Below, piece by piece: positions 7,292-15,368 of a DNA stretch of 27,538 nucleotides (the stretch's first letter is position 1; every line of letters starts with the position of its first letter). The DNA comes from DASZTU01 sp035493835 (GTDB lineage: Bacteria; Pseudomonadota; Alphaproteobacteria; Rhizobiales; Devosiaceae), in NCBI GenBank assembly GCA_035493835.1, contig DATJHO010000057.1, positions 1 to 27,538 on the forward strand. Direction: 5' to 3'. Under the pieces are notes generated by a model. The model did not search any database. It worked only from the letters and a program-made list of their open reading frames with translations, and was not told the DNA's origin. The position numbers and the translations under genes are program-made.

Positions 7292-8290
7292 TCACTCGGC
7301 CGCAGCCTGCCTGGGCTGATTGGCCCTGGCCGCTTCCATTGTCCGCCGCCGTTCGCGAAAAAGGGTCCATTGCTGGTCCACCAGGACGCCGACGATGATG
7401 ACGCCGCCCATCACCGAGAAGTTGAGCGAGGACGGAATACCCAAGAGGTTCACCAGGTTTTGCAACTCCTGCAGCAAGACCACGCCCAGCAGCGCCCCGA
7501 TCACCGAGCCCTCTCCGCCCCGGAGAGAAAAACCGCCGAGCACCGCCGCCGCGATGGCATAAAGCTCGTAGAAATTGCCGTGGCTGGCGGGCGAGATCGA
7601 GCGCGTATACATGGCAAAATAGATCGCCGAGATGACCGTCAATATCTGGCAGATCACATAGGCGGCGATAATCACGCTGTCGGTGCGGATGCCCGAATAG
7701 CGGGCCGCCTCCTCATTCTTGCCGACGGCGTAGAGATAGCGGCCAAAGATCGTGCGGTGCAGGACGACCCACATGATTATGGCCGCGATGAGCATGGCGA
7801 TGAACGAATTGGGTACGCCAAAGACGCGGCCGGTCGTCAGGAATTCGAGCGCCGGGAAATTCTGCCCGAAGGCAAAACCGGCCGTTGCGTCCTGCGTATA
7901 AAAACGGGCGATGCCGCGATAGATCAGCAGGCCACAGAGCGTGACCACGAAAGGCTGCATCTTGAGTTTGGTGATGAGCACGCCGTGGATGAGGCCGACC
8001 ACGATGCCAAGCAGCAGCATCAACACCATGGCGAGCGGCCAGGGGATGTTCTGGTTGGCGACGAAATCGACGAACAGGACCCCAACCAGCGCAATCATTG
8101 ACCCGACGGAGAGCTCGATGCCACCGGTCAGGATGACGATCGCCTGACCGAGGGCGGAAAGGCCGAAGAGCCCAACCTGGTTGGCGGTATTGGCGATGTT
8201 GATCGGCAGCAGGAAGCGCGGATTGATGATCGAGACCACCGCGCCCACCACCACGATCAGCACCAGAAGGCCGAGGTCTTTCTTCAGCAT
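7292..8290 (-). CDS. ABC transporter permease, ribose/simple-sugar type (RbsC-like)
   Basis: A 332-residue permease of the BPD_transp_2 family (ribose, xylose, galactose and autoinducer-2 importers), with eight or more membrane segments. Family features are the NPRFLLPINIANTANQVG region, GQAIVILTGGIELSVGSM (the conserved GGIDLSVG motif, with Glu for Asp), GRYLYAVGKNEEAARYSGI (coupling to the ATPase) and AAAVLGGFSLRGGEGSVIG. The ATG at 8290 has GGGGAG before it and follows the ATPase stop codon by one base, so the genes are coupled. It is the last gene of the importer operon. The transported compound cannot be told from this protein. Confidence 0.94.
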   Translation of the reverse strand: MLKKDLGLLVLIVVVGAVVSIINPRFLLPINIANTANQVGLFGLSALGQAIVILTGGIELSVGSMIALVGVLFVDFVANQNIPWPLAMVLMLLLGIVVGLIHGVLITKLKMQPFVVTLCGLLIYRGIARFYTQDATAGFAFGQNFPALEFLTTGRVFGVPNSFIAMLIAAIIMWVVLHRTIFGRYLYAVGKNEEAARYSGIRTDSVIIAAYVICQILTVISAIYFAMYTRSISPASHGNFYELYAIAAAVLGGFSLRGGEGSVIGALLGVVLLQELQNLVNLLGIPSSLNFSVMGGVIIVGVLVDQQWTLFRERRRTMEAARANQPRQAAAE

Positions 8291-8291
8291 C

Positions 8292-9899
8292 TCATTCTCC
8301 CCGCAGCCCTGTGGCTGTTTCAATCGAGCCGGCTCCCGCCATCACCGCGGGGCGCGCCGCCTTGCCCACCGCGAGCCGCAGGACGTTCTCCTCGCTCACC
8401 TCTCCGCCTTCGAGCACGCCGGCGATGCGTCCCTCGTGCATCACCGCGACGCGATCGGAGACGCCAATCACCTCTTCCATGTCGCTTGAAATCATCAGTA
8501 CGGCGACGCCGGCGTCCGCGAGGCCGCGCATAAGCCGGTAAATCTCGGCCTTGGCGCCGACATCGATGCCGCGCGTCGGCTCGTCGAGGATCATCACCCG
8601 CGGCTGCATGGCGAGCCACTTGCCGAGCACGACCTTTTGCTGGTTGCCGCCGGAAAGGGCGCCGGTGCGCGTCGTCACCTTCGGCGCCCTGATGTTGAGA
8701 TTGGTGCGCTGGGTTTCGGCGGTCCTGGCTTCCCGGGCATGGGACACGAGGGTGGCTGTCGCGTGGCCCCCAAGGTTGGGCAGGGAAATGTTTTCGAGGA
8801 TCGCGAAATCGAGCAGCACCCCTGCGGCCTTCCGGTCCTCGGGCACGAGAAAGATCCCGCGCTTTACGGCATCTGCCGCCCCGTTCGGCCGAAAGCGTTC
8901 GCCCTCGAGCACGAGGTCCCCGCCCCAGATGCGGTCGATACCGAAGATGGCGCGTGCCAGTTCCGTGCGACCCGAGCCGACGAGTCCCGCCAGCCCCAAG
9001 ATCTCGCCACCGCGCAACGCCAGTTCGACCGGCTGGCCCGGATAGGTCCCCGTCCGCACGCGGTGCAGCTCGAGAATGACCTTGCCGCCGGACGCCTCGT
9101 TCGGCGCTGCGAACTGCGCCTTGAGCTCCCGTCCGATCATCATGCGGACCATGCGGTCGTGGTCGATCTCGCCCTTTTCGAGGGTGCCGACCAGCCTGCC
9201 GTCGCGCAGCACCACGACCCGGTCCGCGGCCCGCTCGACCTCGTTGAGCCGGTGCGAGATGAAGATCACGGCAATGCCTTCGGCCTTGAGCGCCGAAATC
9301 ACGGCCAGGAGCTTGTCGGTCTCGGCCGGCGGCAGGCTTGATGTCGGCTCGTCGAGGATCACCAGACGTGCAGCCATCGACAGCGCCTTGGCGATCTCGA
9401 CCATTTGCCGCTGCGCCAGCGAGAGGCGCGCCACTGGCGTCGCCGGGGCGAAATTAGCACCAACGCGCTTAAGCAATGGCGCGACCATCTTGTACAGGGC
9501 GTCGTTATCGACGAGCCGGAGTGGCCCGCCTTTGCGCGGCTCGCGCCCGATATAGACGTTGGCCGCGACGTCCAGATTGTCGAAGAGATTCAATTCCTGG
9601 TGCACGAAGGCAATGCCGGCCGCCATGCTGTCGGCAACGCTGAGCGCCGTTTCGCTCACCCCGTCGATGGTGATGGTGCCTTGGGTGGGCTCCGTCACGC
9701 CGCCCAAGATTTTCATCAGCGTCGATTTACCTGCGCCATTCTCGCCGACGAGCCCGATCACTTCTCCCGGCCGCACCTCCAGCGAGAAATCCGCCAGGGC
9801 CACCACACCGGGATAGACCTTGCGGATTCCGACAAGGCTCAGGAATGGCGCTTGCTGGGGGAGCGCAGGAGCCGCGGAGGCTGGAAAAGCGTCGGTCAT
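8292..9899 (-). CDS. Sugar ABC transporter ATP-binding protein (RbsA/MglA-like, two nucleotide-binding domains)
   Basis: A 535-residue energy-coupling protein with two ATPase domains in one chain, as in RbsA and MglA. Domain 1: Walker A GENGAGKST (residues 52-60), a signature-like LSLAQRQMVEIAKAL in which the usual LSxGQ is altered, and Walker B LVILDEPTSSL. Domain 2: the degenerate Walker A usual for this family (GLVGSGRTEL), signature LSGGNQQKVVLGKWL, and Walker B VMILDEPTRGIDVG. The start is the ATG at 9899; a TTG three codons upstream is less likely. It sits 123 bases after the binding-protein gene, with a stem-loop in the gap, and one base before the permease gene. Confidence 0.95.
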   Translation of the reverse strand: MTDAFPASAAPALPQQAPFLSLVGIRKVYPGVVALADFSLEVRPGEVIGLVGENGAGKSTLMKILGGVTEPTQGTITIDGVSETALSVADSMAAGIAFVHQELNLFDNLDVAANVYIGREPRKGGPLRLVDNDALYKMVAPLLKRVGANFAPATPVARLSLAQRQMVEIAKALSMAARLVILDEPTSSLPPAETDKLLAVISALKAEGIAVIFISHRLNEVERAADRVVVLRDGRLVGTLEKGEIDHDRMVRMMIGRELKAQFAAPNEASGGKVILELHRVRTGTYPGQPVELALRGGEILGLAGLVGSGRTELARAIFGIDRIWGGDLVLEGERFRPNGAADAVKRGIFLVPEDRKAAGVLLDFAILENISLPNLGGHATATLVSHAREARTAETQRTNLNIRAPKVTTRTGALSGGNQQKVVLGKWLAMQPRVMILDEPTRGIDVGAKAEIYRLMRGLADAGVAVLMISSDMEEVIGVSDRVAVMHEGRIAGVLEGGEVSEENVLRLAVGKAARPAVMAGAGSIETATGLRGE

Positions 9900-9972
9900 A
9901 TCGCTCAACAGTGGGCGGAACCGGATCGGGCGGCAATTATCGCCAGATAAGGCTTTCCGCGGAAAAGGCTAA

Positions 9973-10003
9973 GGTCCGGCCCAACCAGGGGAAGAGCCGG
10001 ACC
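9973..10003 (-). promoter_or_regulatory. Intercistronic stem-loop between binding-protein and ATPase genes
   Basis: GGTCCGGC and GCCGGACC form a perfect 8-bp stem in the 123-base gap after the binding-protein stop codon. A second near-palindrome (GGCTTT-CCGCGG-AAAAGGC) follows toward the ATPase start. Neither has a T-run, so I read them as mRNA-stabilising or partial-termination elements of the kind that keep binding-protein mRNA above that of the membrane components. The role is inferred. Confidence 0.5.
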
Positions 10004-10022
10004 ACCTCTGACTTCTGTCTGA

Positions 10023-10982
10023 CTACTTGCCGGCCATCGTCTTGAGGTTGGCGGCGTAGGCGTCAATGTCGTCCTTGTAGAGGATCTTGGTCGGAACGAT
10101 GATGAGCTTGCTGTCCGGAATCCCGGACTTGTCGCCCTTAAGATAGGCCGCCATCAGCTTGAAACCCTGATAGGCCCACTCGAAGGGCTGCTGCACCACC
10201 GTGCCCGCAATCGTCCCTTCCTTCACACCGCCAAGGGTGATCGGATCATCGTCGAAGCCGATGACGGTGATCTGGCCCAGCTTGCCGGCGTCGCGCAGCG
10301 CCTCATAAATGCGCGGCGTGTTGTAGGAATAGAATCCGACCATGCAGTTGATCGAGGGATCGGCGGTGAGGGTATCCTCGACGTTCTTCTTGGCGCGCGT
10401 CTGGTCGATGTCGTCGCCGCGCACGTCCACGAGGGTGATGTTGGACGGCAGCTTGTCCTTCATCCCCTCGATGCGCTCCCTGGCATTGTCGGCGCCGAGA
10501 AGGCCGACATAACCCATGCACTTGGCGCCATTCGGCAAGGCCTTGGCCGCGATCTCGGCTGCCTGATTGCCCGCGAGGACGTTGGACGAACCGATATAGG
10601 CAACGCGGTTGGTCTGGGGCGCGTCAGAGTCGGTGGTGAAGAGCGCCGTTTCCGAGGCGATCTTGTTGAGGCCGTCGGTGGAAGTCTTGGGATCGACCGC
10701 CGAAACCATGATGCCCTTCACGCCCGCGGTCACCAAATCCTCCATCAGGCGCTGCTGGATCGCCACGGAGGACTGCTCGGGATATTTGAACTCCAGCGAG
10801 TAGTCCGGCAGCTCGCCCTGCGCCTTTTTCATGCCCGCCTCGGCCGCCTTCCAGAAATCTGACGCCCCGTTGGCGACGAAAGCCAGCGTGGGCTTGTCCT
10901 GGGCGATAGCGGGGGCAATTGCCGCAGCACCAAGCAACAAGCCGGCGGCCACACCGGCCGCGACCTTTACAGCACTATGCAT
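10023..10982 (-). CDS. Sugar ABC transporter periplasmic substrate-binding protein (RbsB-like)
   Basis: A 319-residue periplasmic binding protein (Peripla_BP_4 type) that captures a small sugar-like ligand for the downstream ATPase and permease. The signal peptide spans about residues 1-27 (hydrophobic GVAAGLLLGAAAIAPAIA, then QDKPTLAFVANGASDFWKAA at the mature start). Typical elements are GVKGIMVSAVDP, the NAEC-like VLAGNQAAEIAAKAL, GFYSYNTPRIYEALRDAG and VIGFDDDPITLGGVKEG. AGGGAGGA lies just before the ATG. First gene of the operon. No kinase, isomerase, dehydrogenase or regulator lies next to it, so the ligand is unknown. Confidence 0.94.
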   Translation of the reverse strand: MHSAVKVAAGVAAGLLLGAAAIAPAIAQDKPTLAFVANGASDFWKAAEAGMKKAQGELPDYSLEFKYPEQSSVAIQQRLMEDLVTAGVKGIMVSAVDPKTSTDGLNKIASETALFTTDSDAPQTNRVAYIGSSNVLAGNQAAEIAAKALPNGAKCMGYVGLLGADNARERIEGMKDKLPSNITLVDVRGDDIDQTRAKKNVEDTLTADPSINCMVGFYSYNTPRIYEALRDAGKLGQITVIGFDDDPITLGGVKEGTIAGTVVQQPFEWAYQGFKLMAAYLKGDKSGIPDSKLIIVPTKILYKDDIDAYAANLKTMAGK

Positions 10983-11023
10983 CGCATTCCTCCCTAGGCG
11001 AGCTCGGCGGCCCGCAATCGGCT

Positions 11024-11036
11024 TGACACCGTGTCA
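11024..11036. promoter_or_regulatory. Candidate operator in the sugar-importer leader
   Basis: TGACACCGTGTCA is a perfect 6-bp inverted repeat around one base. It lies about 40 bases before the binding-protein start and inside the expected 5' leader, downstream of the promoter at 11104-11131. A repressor bound here would block transcription. No regulator gene is adjacent, so the protein is unknown. Confidence 0.45.
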
Positions 11037-11103
11037 GATGCGCTCCCACGCACCAAGGTAGAACCAAGGCTGTCGCCAAATTGGCCCAAGCACCTCAAAA
11101 ATC

Positions 11104-11131
11104 ATACTATTGATATCGGAAACTTCGTCAA
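11104..11131 (-). promoter_or_regulatory. Candidate sigma-70 promoter of the sugar importer operon
   Basis: On the minus strand TTGACG (11131-11126), 16 bases and TAGTAT (11109-11104) form a reasonable -35/-10 pair pointing at the binding-protein gene. Transcription would start near 11097, giving a leader of about 115 bases. The match is by eye. Confidence 0.45.
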
Positions 11132-11264
11132 TAGTCGGAAGAGTGAACGCAGTCGCGGCGACAGTTTTCGCAGCTGTCACCAAAGTCACTTACTTTGCCG
11201 ACGCCAAATTGCAGGCTCGTCCATTTCCTCGGCTGCAATCACAAATGGAACCTGGGGCGAAATT

Positions 11265-11293
11265 CCCGCTGCAGGCCTCCCTCCTGCAGCGGG
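11265..11293. other. Perfect 11-bp stem-loop in the gene-poor stretch
   Basis: CCCGCTGCAGG, a 7-base loop and CCTGCAGCGGG pair perfectly. No T-run follows on either strand. It could be a structural part of a small RNA, a protein-binding site or a remnant of a repeat; nothing nearby decides between these. Confidence 0.5.
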
Positions 11294-11969
11294 CGCTGCC
11301 ATCCGAGCGTCGGTACTACCTAGGAGTCGGCGAGCAGCCGAGGCACGCGCAGCCTGCCCACACAACGCCCCGCCCAACTTGGCCGTTGCACCGAGCCTCG
11401 CCGCCGATGCTTCACAAATGCGCGCGTGCCGGGCAACTCGGCCACTCCCCCGGGCAACCTCCATCGATAGCGGCGGCACACCGCGACGCGTCGATCTGTC
11501 ACTTCCGTATTCGGAACGAGTTCGGGCCAATTCGGCCACCGCCGGAATGATCGCAAGCGCACAATCCTAGTGACATCAAGCTAAAACTGCCGGCAACACC
11601 AATCGTACGACTACCACGCCCGGCACAGGAAAGAACTGTTGCGCGTCACTTCTGCGCATTTCTGTTCGACTTCAGACAGCAATACTTTCCATCGACACTA
11701 CGTTTCTTGCAACGCGCCGCAATCCATCCGCACCTTAGTTCGAATTGCGTATCCTAAAAGGCAACATTTCATGACAGTATGTTTGCGAACAGCCGAGAAG
11801 GACCGCCGGTCGCGCCAAAAATTCACCGCCGATCTATCCGTAAGCCCCTCGATGGAGGACATTTTTATTGTAGCGGCGCCGGCCGTTATTCAGTCGACCC
11901 GCCAACCGGGCTGGCGGCCCGCGGCGTCACTGGGCACTTTCCGTCGCACCTCCACTCGAGGACTGGTGA

Positions 11970-12431
11970 ATGGCAGCACCTAATGTGAAACTTATCGAAA
12001 ACGATGTCCCGACCGAGCTTTCTGCTCGACGGACCGGCATGTCGTTTCAGCGCACCCGTCTGAGCGCAGATCGCACCCTGATGTCGGTGATCCGCACATC
12101 ATTATCTTTGATTAGCTTCGGCTTCACGATTTTCCAGGTGTTCCAGAAGCTCGATGAAAGCAATGTCATCCGCTCGGGCAGCGGAGCGGCCCGGGACTTC
12201 GGTGTTGCGCTGGTGGGGCTCGGCATCTTCATGCTGGTGATTGGCATCGTCTACCACGTGCAGTTCATGCTCGGCCTGCGCGAGGCGCGGCGGGAGATGA
12301 GGCAGGAGGGGCTCATTCACGGCGAAAGCCAGTTCCCGGCATCGTTCACCCTCATCACCGCCCTGCTCCTGCTGTGCATCGGCGTTTTCGCCATCATCAG
12401 CATGACCTTAAGGGTCGGACCGTTCGGATGA
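11970..12431 (+). CDS. DUF202 (YidH-like) membrane protein
   Basis: A 153-residue protein with the DUF202 signature: repeated R-T/L-S patterns before the first membrane segment (SFQRTRLSADRTLMSVIRTS), then three hydrophobic stretches at about residues 44-60, 76-98 and 122-146. Similar E. coli proteins (YidH, YidG) are small inner-membrane proteins of unknown function. The ATG is preceded by GAGG at 9 bases. It stands upstream of the sulfatase genes on the same strand, but a small gene on the other strand lies between, so co-transcription is uncertain. Its partner at the other end of the cassette is another small membrane protein, DUF1622. Confidence 0.87.
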   Translation: MAAPNVKLIENDVPTELSARRTGMSFQRTRLSADRTLMSVIRTSLSLISFGFTIFQVFQKLDESNVIRSGSGAARDFGVALVGLGIFMLVIGIVYHVQFMLGLREARREMRQEGLIHGESQFPASFTLITALLLLCIGVFAIISMTLRVGPFG

Positions 12432-12469
12432 GGAACCGGCTCACAGCGCCGGCAAGCCGCAGAACGAAC

Positions 12470-12691
12470 CTAGCGGAGGGTCCGGGGATCGAGATTTACG
12501 ACGCGCGCAAGGGACGCGAACGGTCGGCCGCATTCGCGGTGATACATCCCAGTCAGCCCCTTGGTTCCGTCGGGATCGTTCTGGAATTCGATCCGCGTCG
12601 ACGGCTGCTGGAAAAGAATGGGCTGGCGACAAGCCTTGCACCAGTGACCGCCATAGCCACCGCCTTCGAAGTTTGTTCCGTCAAGCAACAT
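12470..12691 (-). CDS. Small zinc-ribbon-like protein
   Basis: A 73-residue protein with a likely four-ligand metal site: C18-x2-C21 (HWCKACRQPI) and H51-x2-C54 (MYHRECGRPFAS). The spacing of 29 residues between the pairs resembles half of a LIM-type or treble-clef zinc finger. The Cys/His pairs, aromatic residues and the SD site GAGG 7 bases before the ATG argue for a real gene. I recall similar short hypothetical proteins in Rhizobiales, but no assigned function. It is transcribed away from the sulfatase gene, sharing a 157-base divergent region with it, and converges on the DUF202 gene. The function could be regulatory or structural. Confidence 0.75.
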   Translation of the reverse strand: MLLDGTNFEGGGYGGHWCKACRQPILFQQPSTRIEFQNDPDGTKGLTGMYHRECGRPFASLARVVNLDPRTLR

Positions 12692-12726
12692 CGTAGACCT
12701 CTTCGTCCGAGAGCTAGATCGAAATT

Positions 12727-12741
12727 ACATCAAAATGATGT
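12727..12741. promoter_or_regulatory. Candidate operator between the zinc-ribbon gene and the sulfatase gene
   Basis: ACATCA-AAA-TGATGT is a perfect 6-bp inverted repeat in the divergent 157-base region. It is suitably placed for a dimeric regulator controlling one or both genes. No consensus is recognised, so this is inference from symmetry and position. Confidence 0.35.
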
Positions 12742-12848
12742 CTTGCGCCGATCGGAAGCACCGCCGCGCAGGATCCCGGCAGAACCCCTGAGGCCCCCAC
12801 AGCAACAGTCGATGTTCTGCTGCAGCACCAATTGCACAGGAGAAAAAC

Positions 12849-14408
12849 ATGGCTGATGCGCCGAACACCACCAAGCCGAACATCCTGGTCATCTGGGGCG
12901 ATGACATCGGCCAGTCCAACCTCAGCTGCTATACCCGCGGCCTAATGGGCTACCGTACGCCCAACATCGACCGCATCGCCGAGGAGGGCATGCTGTTCAC
13001 CGACAGCTACGGCGAGCAGTCGTGCACGGCCGGCCGCTCGTCCTTCATCACCGGCCAAAGCGTCTACCGCACCGGTCTCTCCAAGGTCGGCATCCCCGCG
13101 GCGCCCCAAGGCATGATGGACACCATCATTACGATCCCGGCGCTGCTGAAGAACCAGGGCTACGCCACCGGCCAATTCGGCAAGAACCACCTCGGCGATC
13201 TCAACAAGCACCTGCCGACAATGCACGGGTTCGATGAGTTCTTCGGCAACCTCTATCACCTCAATGCCGAGGAAGAGCCGGAGATGGCGGATTATCCGAC
13301 CGAGGAAGAGATTCCTGGCTTCAAGGAGCATTTTGGCCCGCGCGGCGTGATCCACTCCTGGGCGACGGACCAGGACGATGCAACCGTCCAGGAACGCTGG
13401 GGCAAGGTCGGCAAACAGCGGATCGAGGACACCGGGCCGCTCAACACCAAGCGCATGGAAACCTGCGACGACGAATTCGCCGGCGCTGCCAAGGATTTCA
13501 TGAAGCGCGCAACCGGCGATGGCAAGCCGTTCTTCGTCTGGCTCAACACCACGCACATGCACCTGTTCACCCATCCCAAACCGGAGAGCAAGGGGCAGGC
13601 CGGCCGGTGGCAATCGGACTATCACGACACCATGGTCGACCACGACAAGCTGATCGGAGAGGTGCTCGACTACCTCGATGAACTCGGCATCACCGACAAC
13701 ACCTTCGTCATGTACTCGACCGACAACGGCCCGCACATGAACAGCTGGCCCGATGCCGGCATGACGCCGTTCCGCAACGAGAAGAACAGCAACTGGGAGG
13801 GCGCCTTCCGCGTGCCGCTGCTGGTGCGCTGGCCCGGCCAGATCGAGCCCGGTTCGGTCGCAAACGGCATCGTGCAGCATCACGACTGGCTGCCAACGTT
13901 CCTCGCCATGGCCGGCGATCCCGACGTCGTCGATAAGCTGAAAAAGGGCGGTTACCAGGCGATCGGCCGCACCTACAAGAACCACATCGACGGCTTCAAC
14001 CTGCTCGAGTACCTGACCGGCAAATCCGAGAAAAGCCCGCGCAACATCTACTTCTATTTCAGCGACGATGGCGACGTGCTCGGCATCCGCTACGACAACT
14101 GGAAATGCGTCTTCATGGAACAACGGGTGGAGGGCACGCTGAAGATCTGGGCGGAGCCTTTCGTGCCGCTACGCCTGCCGAAGATTTTCAATCTCAGGAT
14201 GGACCCCTATGAGCGGGCGGACATCACTTCGAACACCTACTATGACTGGCTGCTGCACAACGCCTACTTCATCTATGCCGCCCAGACGGCGGCATCCAGG
14301 TTCGTCGAGACGTTTGTGGAGTTTCCGCCGGCCCAACATCCCGGCAGCTTCAATCTCGATGCAGCCATGTCGAAGATGTCCGAGGCGGTGAGCGGCGCCA
14401 ATCACTGA
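12849..14408 (+). CDS. Formylglycine-dependent sulfatase (arylsulfatase family)
   Basis: A 519-residue sulfatase (PF00884) that should hydrolyse a sulfate ester to alcohol and sulfate. The signature S-C-T-A-G-R (C59 to R63) has the cysteine that becomes the catalytic formylglycine, so it needs the FGE encoded downstream. Other expected residues are visible: metal ligands D18-D19 (VIWGDDIG), K112 and H114 (FGKNHLGD), H236 (NTTHMH), D292-N293 (YSTDNGPH) and K312 (NEKNSNWEGAFRVP). There is no signal peptide, so it should work in the cytoplasm, unlike many secreted sulfatases. AGGAG lies 7-8 bases before the ATG. A hairpin with a T-run follows the stop. The substrate is unknown. Confidence 0.95.
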   Translation: MADAPNTTKPNILVIWGDDIGQSNLSCYTRGLMGYRTPNIDRIAEEGMLFTDSYGEQSCTAGRSSFITGQSVYRTGLSKVGIPAAPQGMMDTIITIPALLKNQGYATGQFGKNHLGDLNKHLPTMHGFDEFFGNLYHLNAEEEPEMADYPTEEEIPGFKEHFGPRGVIHSWATDQDDATVQERWGKVGKQRIEDTGPLNTKRMETCDDEFAGAAKDFMKRATGDGKPFFVWLNTTHMHLFTHPKPESKGQAGRWQSDYHDTMVDHDKLIGEVLDYLDELGITDNTFVMYSTDNGPHMNSWPDAGMTPFRNEKNSNWEGAFRVPLLVRWPGQIEPGSVANGIVQHHDWLPTFLAMAGDPDVVDKLKKGGYQAIGRTYKNHIDGFNLLEYLTGKSEKSPRNIYFYFSDDGDVLGIRYDNWKCVFMEQRVEGTLKIWAEPFVPLRLPKIFNLRMDPYERADITSNTYYDWLLHNAYFIYAAQTAASRFVETFVEFPPAQHPGSFNLDAAMSKMSEAVSGANH

Positions 14409-14420
14409 GCGATCGTGAGC

Positions 14421-14446
14421 GGGACGGCGCCCGCCGTCCCACTTTT
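14421..14446 (+). terminator. Hairpin with T-run after the sulfatase gene
   Basis: GGGACGG, a 6-base loop and CCGTCCC form a stem (extendable to 9 bp), followed after AC by TTTT. It lies in the 68-base gap between the sulfatase and transporter genes. It may end part of the transcripts, making sulfatase mRNA more abundant than that of the downstream genes, rather than closing the operon. Confidence 0.65.
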
Positions 14447-14476
14447 CGACCTGACGTCCGTTCTCGGAGTACGGCC

Positions 14477-15346
14477 ATGTCACTCGCCCAGCTCATTCCT
14501 CTTCTGTTGAACATCAGCATGGGCATTTTCGTGCTCGGACTGGGCCTGCACACCACCCTCGACGACGAGGCCTATCTGCTGCGACGGCCAGGGCTGCTGC
14601 TCCGCTCCATTTTTTCGATGAACATCGCCATGCCCGTCGTTGCGACGGCCATCGCGCTACTTGCCGACCTCGATCCCGCGATCAAGATCGCCATCGTCGC
14701 CCTGGCGCTTTCGCCGGTCCCGCCGATCCTCCCAAGCACGCAAACAAAGGCCGGCGGCACCGCTGCCTATACGATGTCGCTGCTGACGGTCGCCGCCCTG
14801 CTTTCCATCGTGATCGTCCCGGTCGGCATGCTGCTGCTGGGCTTGATCTTCGGCCTCAACGAAGCCGTACCGGCGGCCCGGATCGTGCCGGTGGTCCTCA
14901 CCACCATCCTCGCCCCTCTCGCGGTGGGCATAGCCATCAGGTATCTCGCCCCCGATTTCGCGCGCAATGCGGCGAGGACGGTGTCGCTTATCGGCGTCAT
15001 ACTCCTGCTCGTCGCCCTGGTGCCGGTACTTGCGACCCAATGGCCGCAGCTCCTGAGCATGGTGGGCAACGACACGCTGCTGGTTTTGGCGCTCTTCACC
15101 ATCACCGGCATCACCATCGGGCACTTCCTGGGCGGCCCCGATCCCGACGATCAGAGCGTGTTGGGGCTGGCGACCGGTACGCGCCACCCGGGTGTCGCGC
15201 TTGCCATCGCCACTACGGCCTTTCCCGAACAGACCGCTGTCCTTGCAGTGGTCCTGTGGCACCTTATCATTGGGGCCCTCGTCTCCCTCCCCTACGTCCG
15301 ATGGCGCCAACGCGTCCACACCCAGCCAACGCACCGACATCCGTGA
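14477..15346 (+). CDS. BASS-family (bile acid:sodium symporter-like) transporter
   Basis: A 289-residue membrane protein with about nine to ten hydrophobic segments and the BASS/SBF-like layout. Seen stretches include ISMGIFVLGLGLHTT in the first part, ALSPVPPILPSTQTKAGG in the fourth-segment region, and GLATGTRHPGVALAIATTAF toward the end, a form of the substrate-crossover motif of bacterial members. Family members import organic anions with sodium: bile acids, pantoate, pyruvate, and in animals steroid sulfates (SOAT). A sulfated organic acid is therefore a reasonable guess for the substrate in this cassette, and would explain a cytoplasmic sulfatase. GGAG precedes the ATG; FGE follows after 22 bases. 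Confidence 0.85.
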   Translation: MSLAQLIPLLLNISMGIFVLGLGLHTTLDDEAYLLRRPGLLLRSIFSMNIAMPVVATAIALLADLDPAIKIAIVALALSPVPPILPSTQTKAGGTAAYTMSLLTVAALLSIVIVPVGMLLLGLIFGLNEAVPAARIVPVVLTTILAPLAVGIAIRYLAPDFARNAARTVSLIGVILLLVALVPVLATQWPQLLSMVGNDTLLVLALFTITGITIGHFLGGPDPDDQSVLGLATGTRHPGVALAIATTAFPEQTAVLAVVLWHLIIGALVSLPYVRWRQRVHTQPTHRHP

Positions 15347-15368
15347 TTAGGTTCATTCGGAGGCTTGC

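Larger units (their letters stand above)
10983..11969. other. About 1 kb without a convincing gene, upstream of the sugar importer
   Basis: Several open frames of 80-180 codons exist on both strands, but none has a plausible SD site, protein-like composition or a family I recognise, and they overlap one another. By eye the part from about 11560 to 11800 is less GC-rich than its surroundings. The stretch holds the importer promoter (11104-11131), a candidate operator (11024-11036) and a strong hairpin (11265-11293). Otherwise it may be decayed coding DNA, an untranslated RNA gene or acquired sequence; I cannot decide. Confidence 0.5.

Noticed and set aside
11031..11570. A 179-codon plus-strand frame, with overlapping frames on both strands
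   Set aside because: No SD site, no hydrophobic or domain pattern, and several frames are equally open; composition looks random.
11639..11983. A 114-codon plus-strand frame before the DUF202 gene
   Set aside because: It has no domain, runs into the DUF202 start and lacks an SD site.
12942..14123. A 393-codon open frame opposite the sulfatase
   Set aside because: Antisense shadow of a certain gene.
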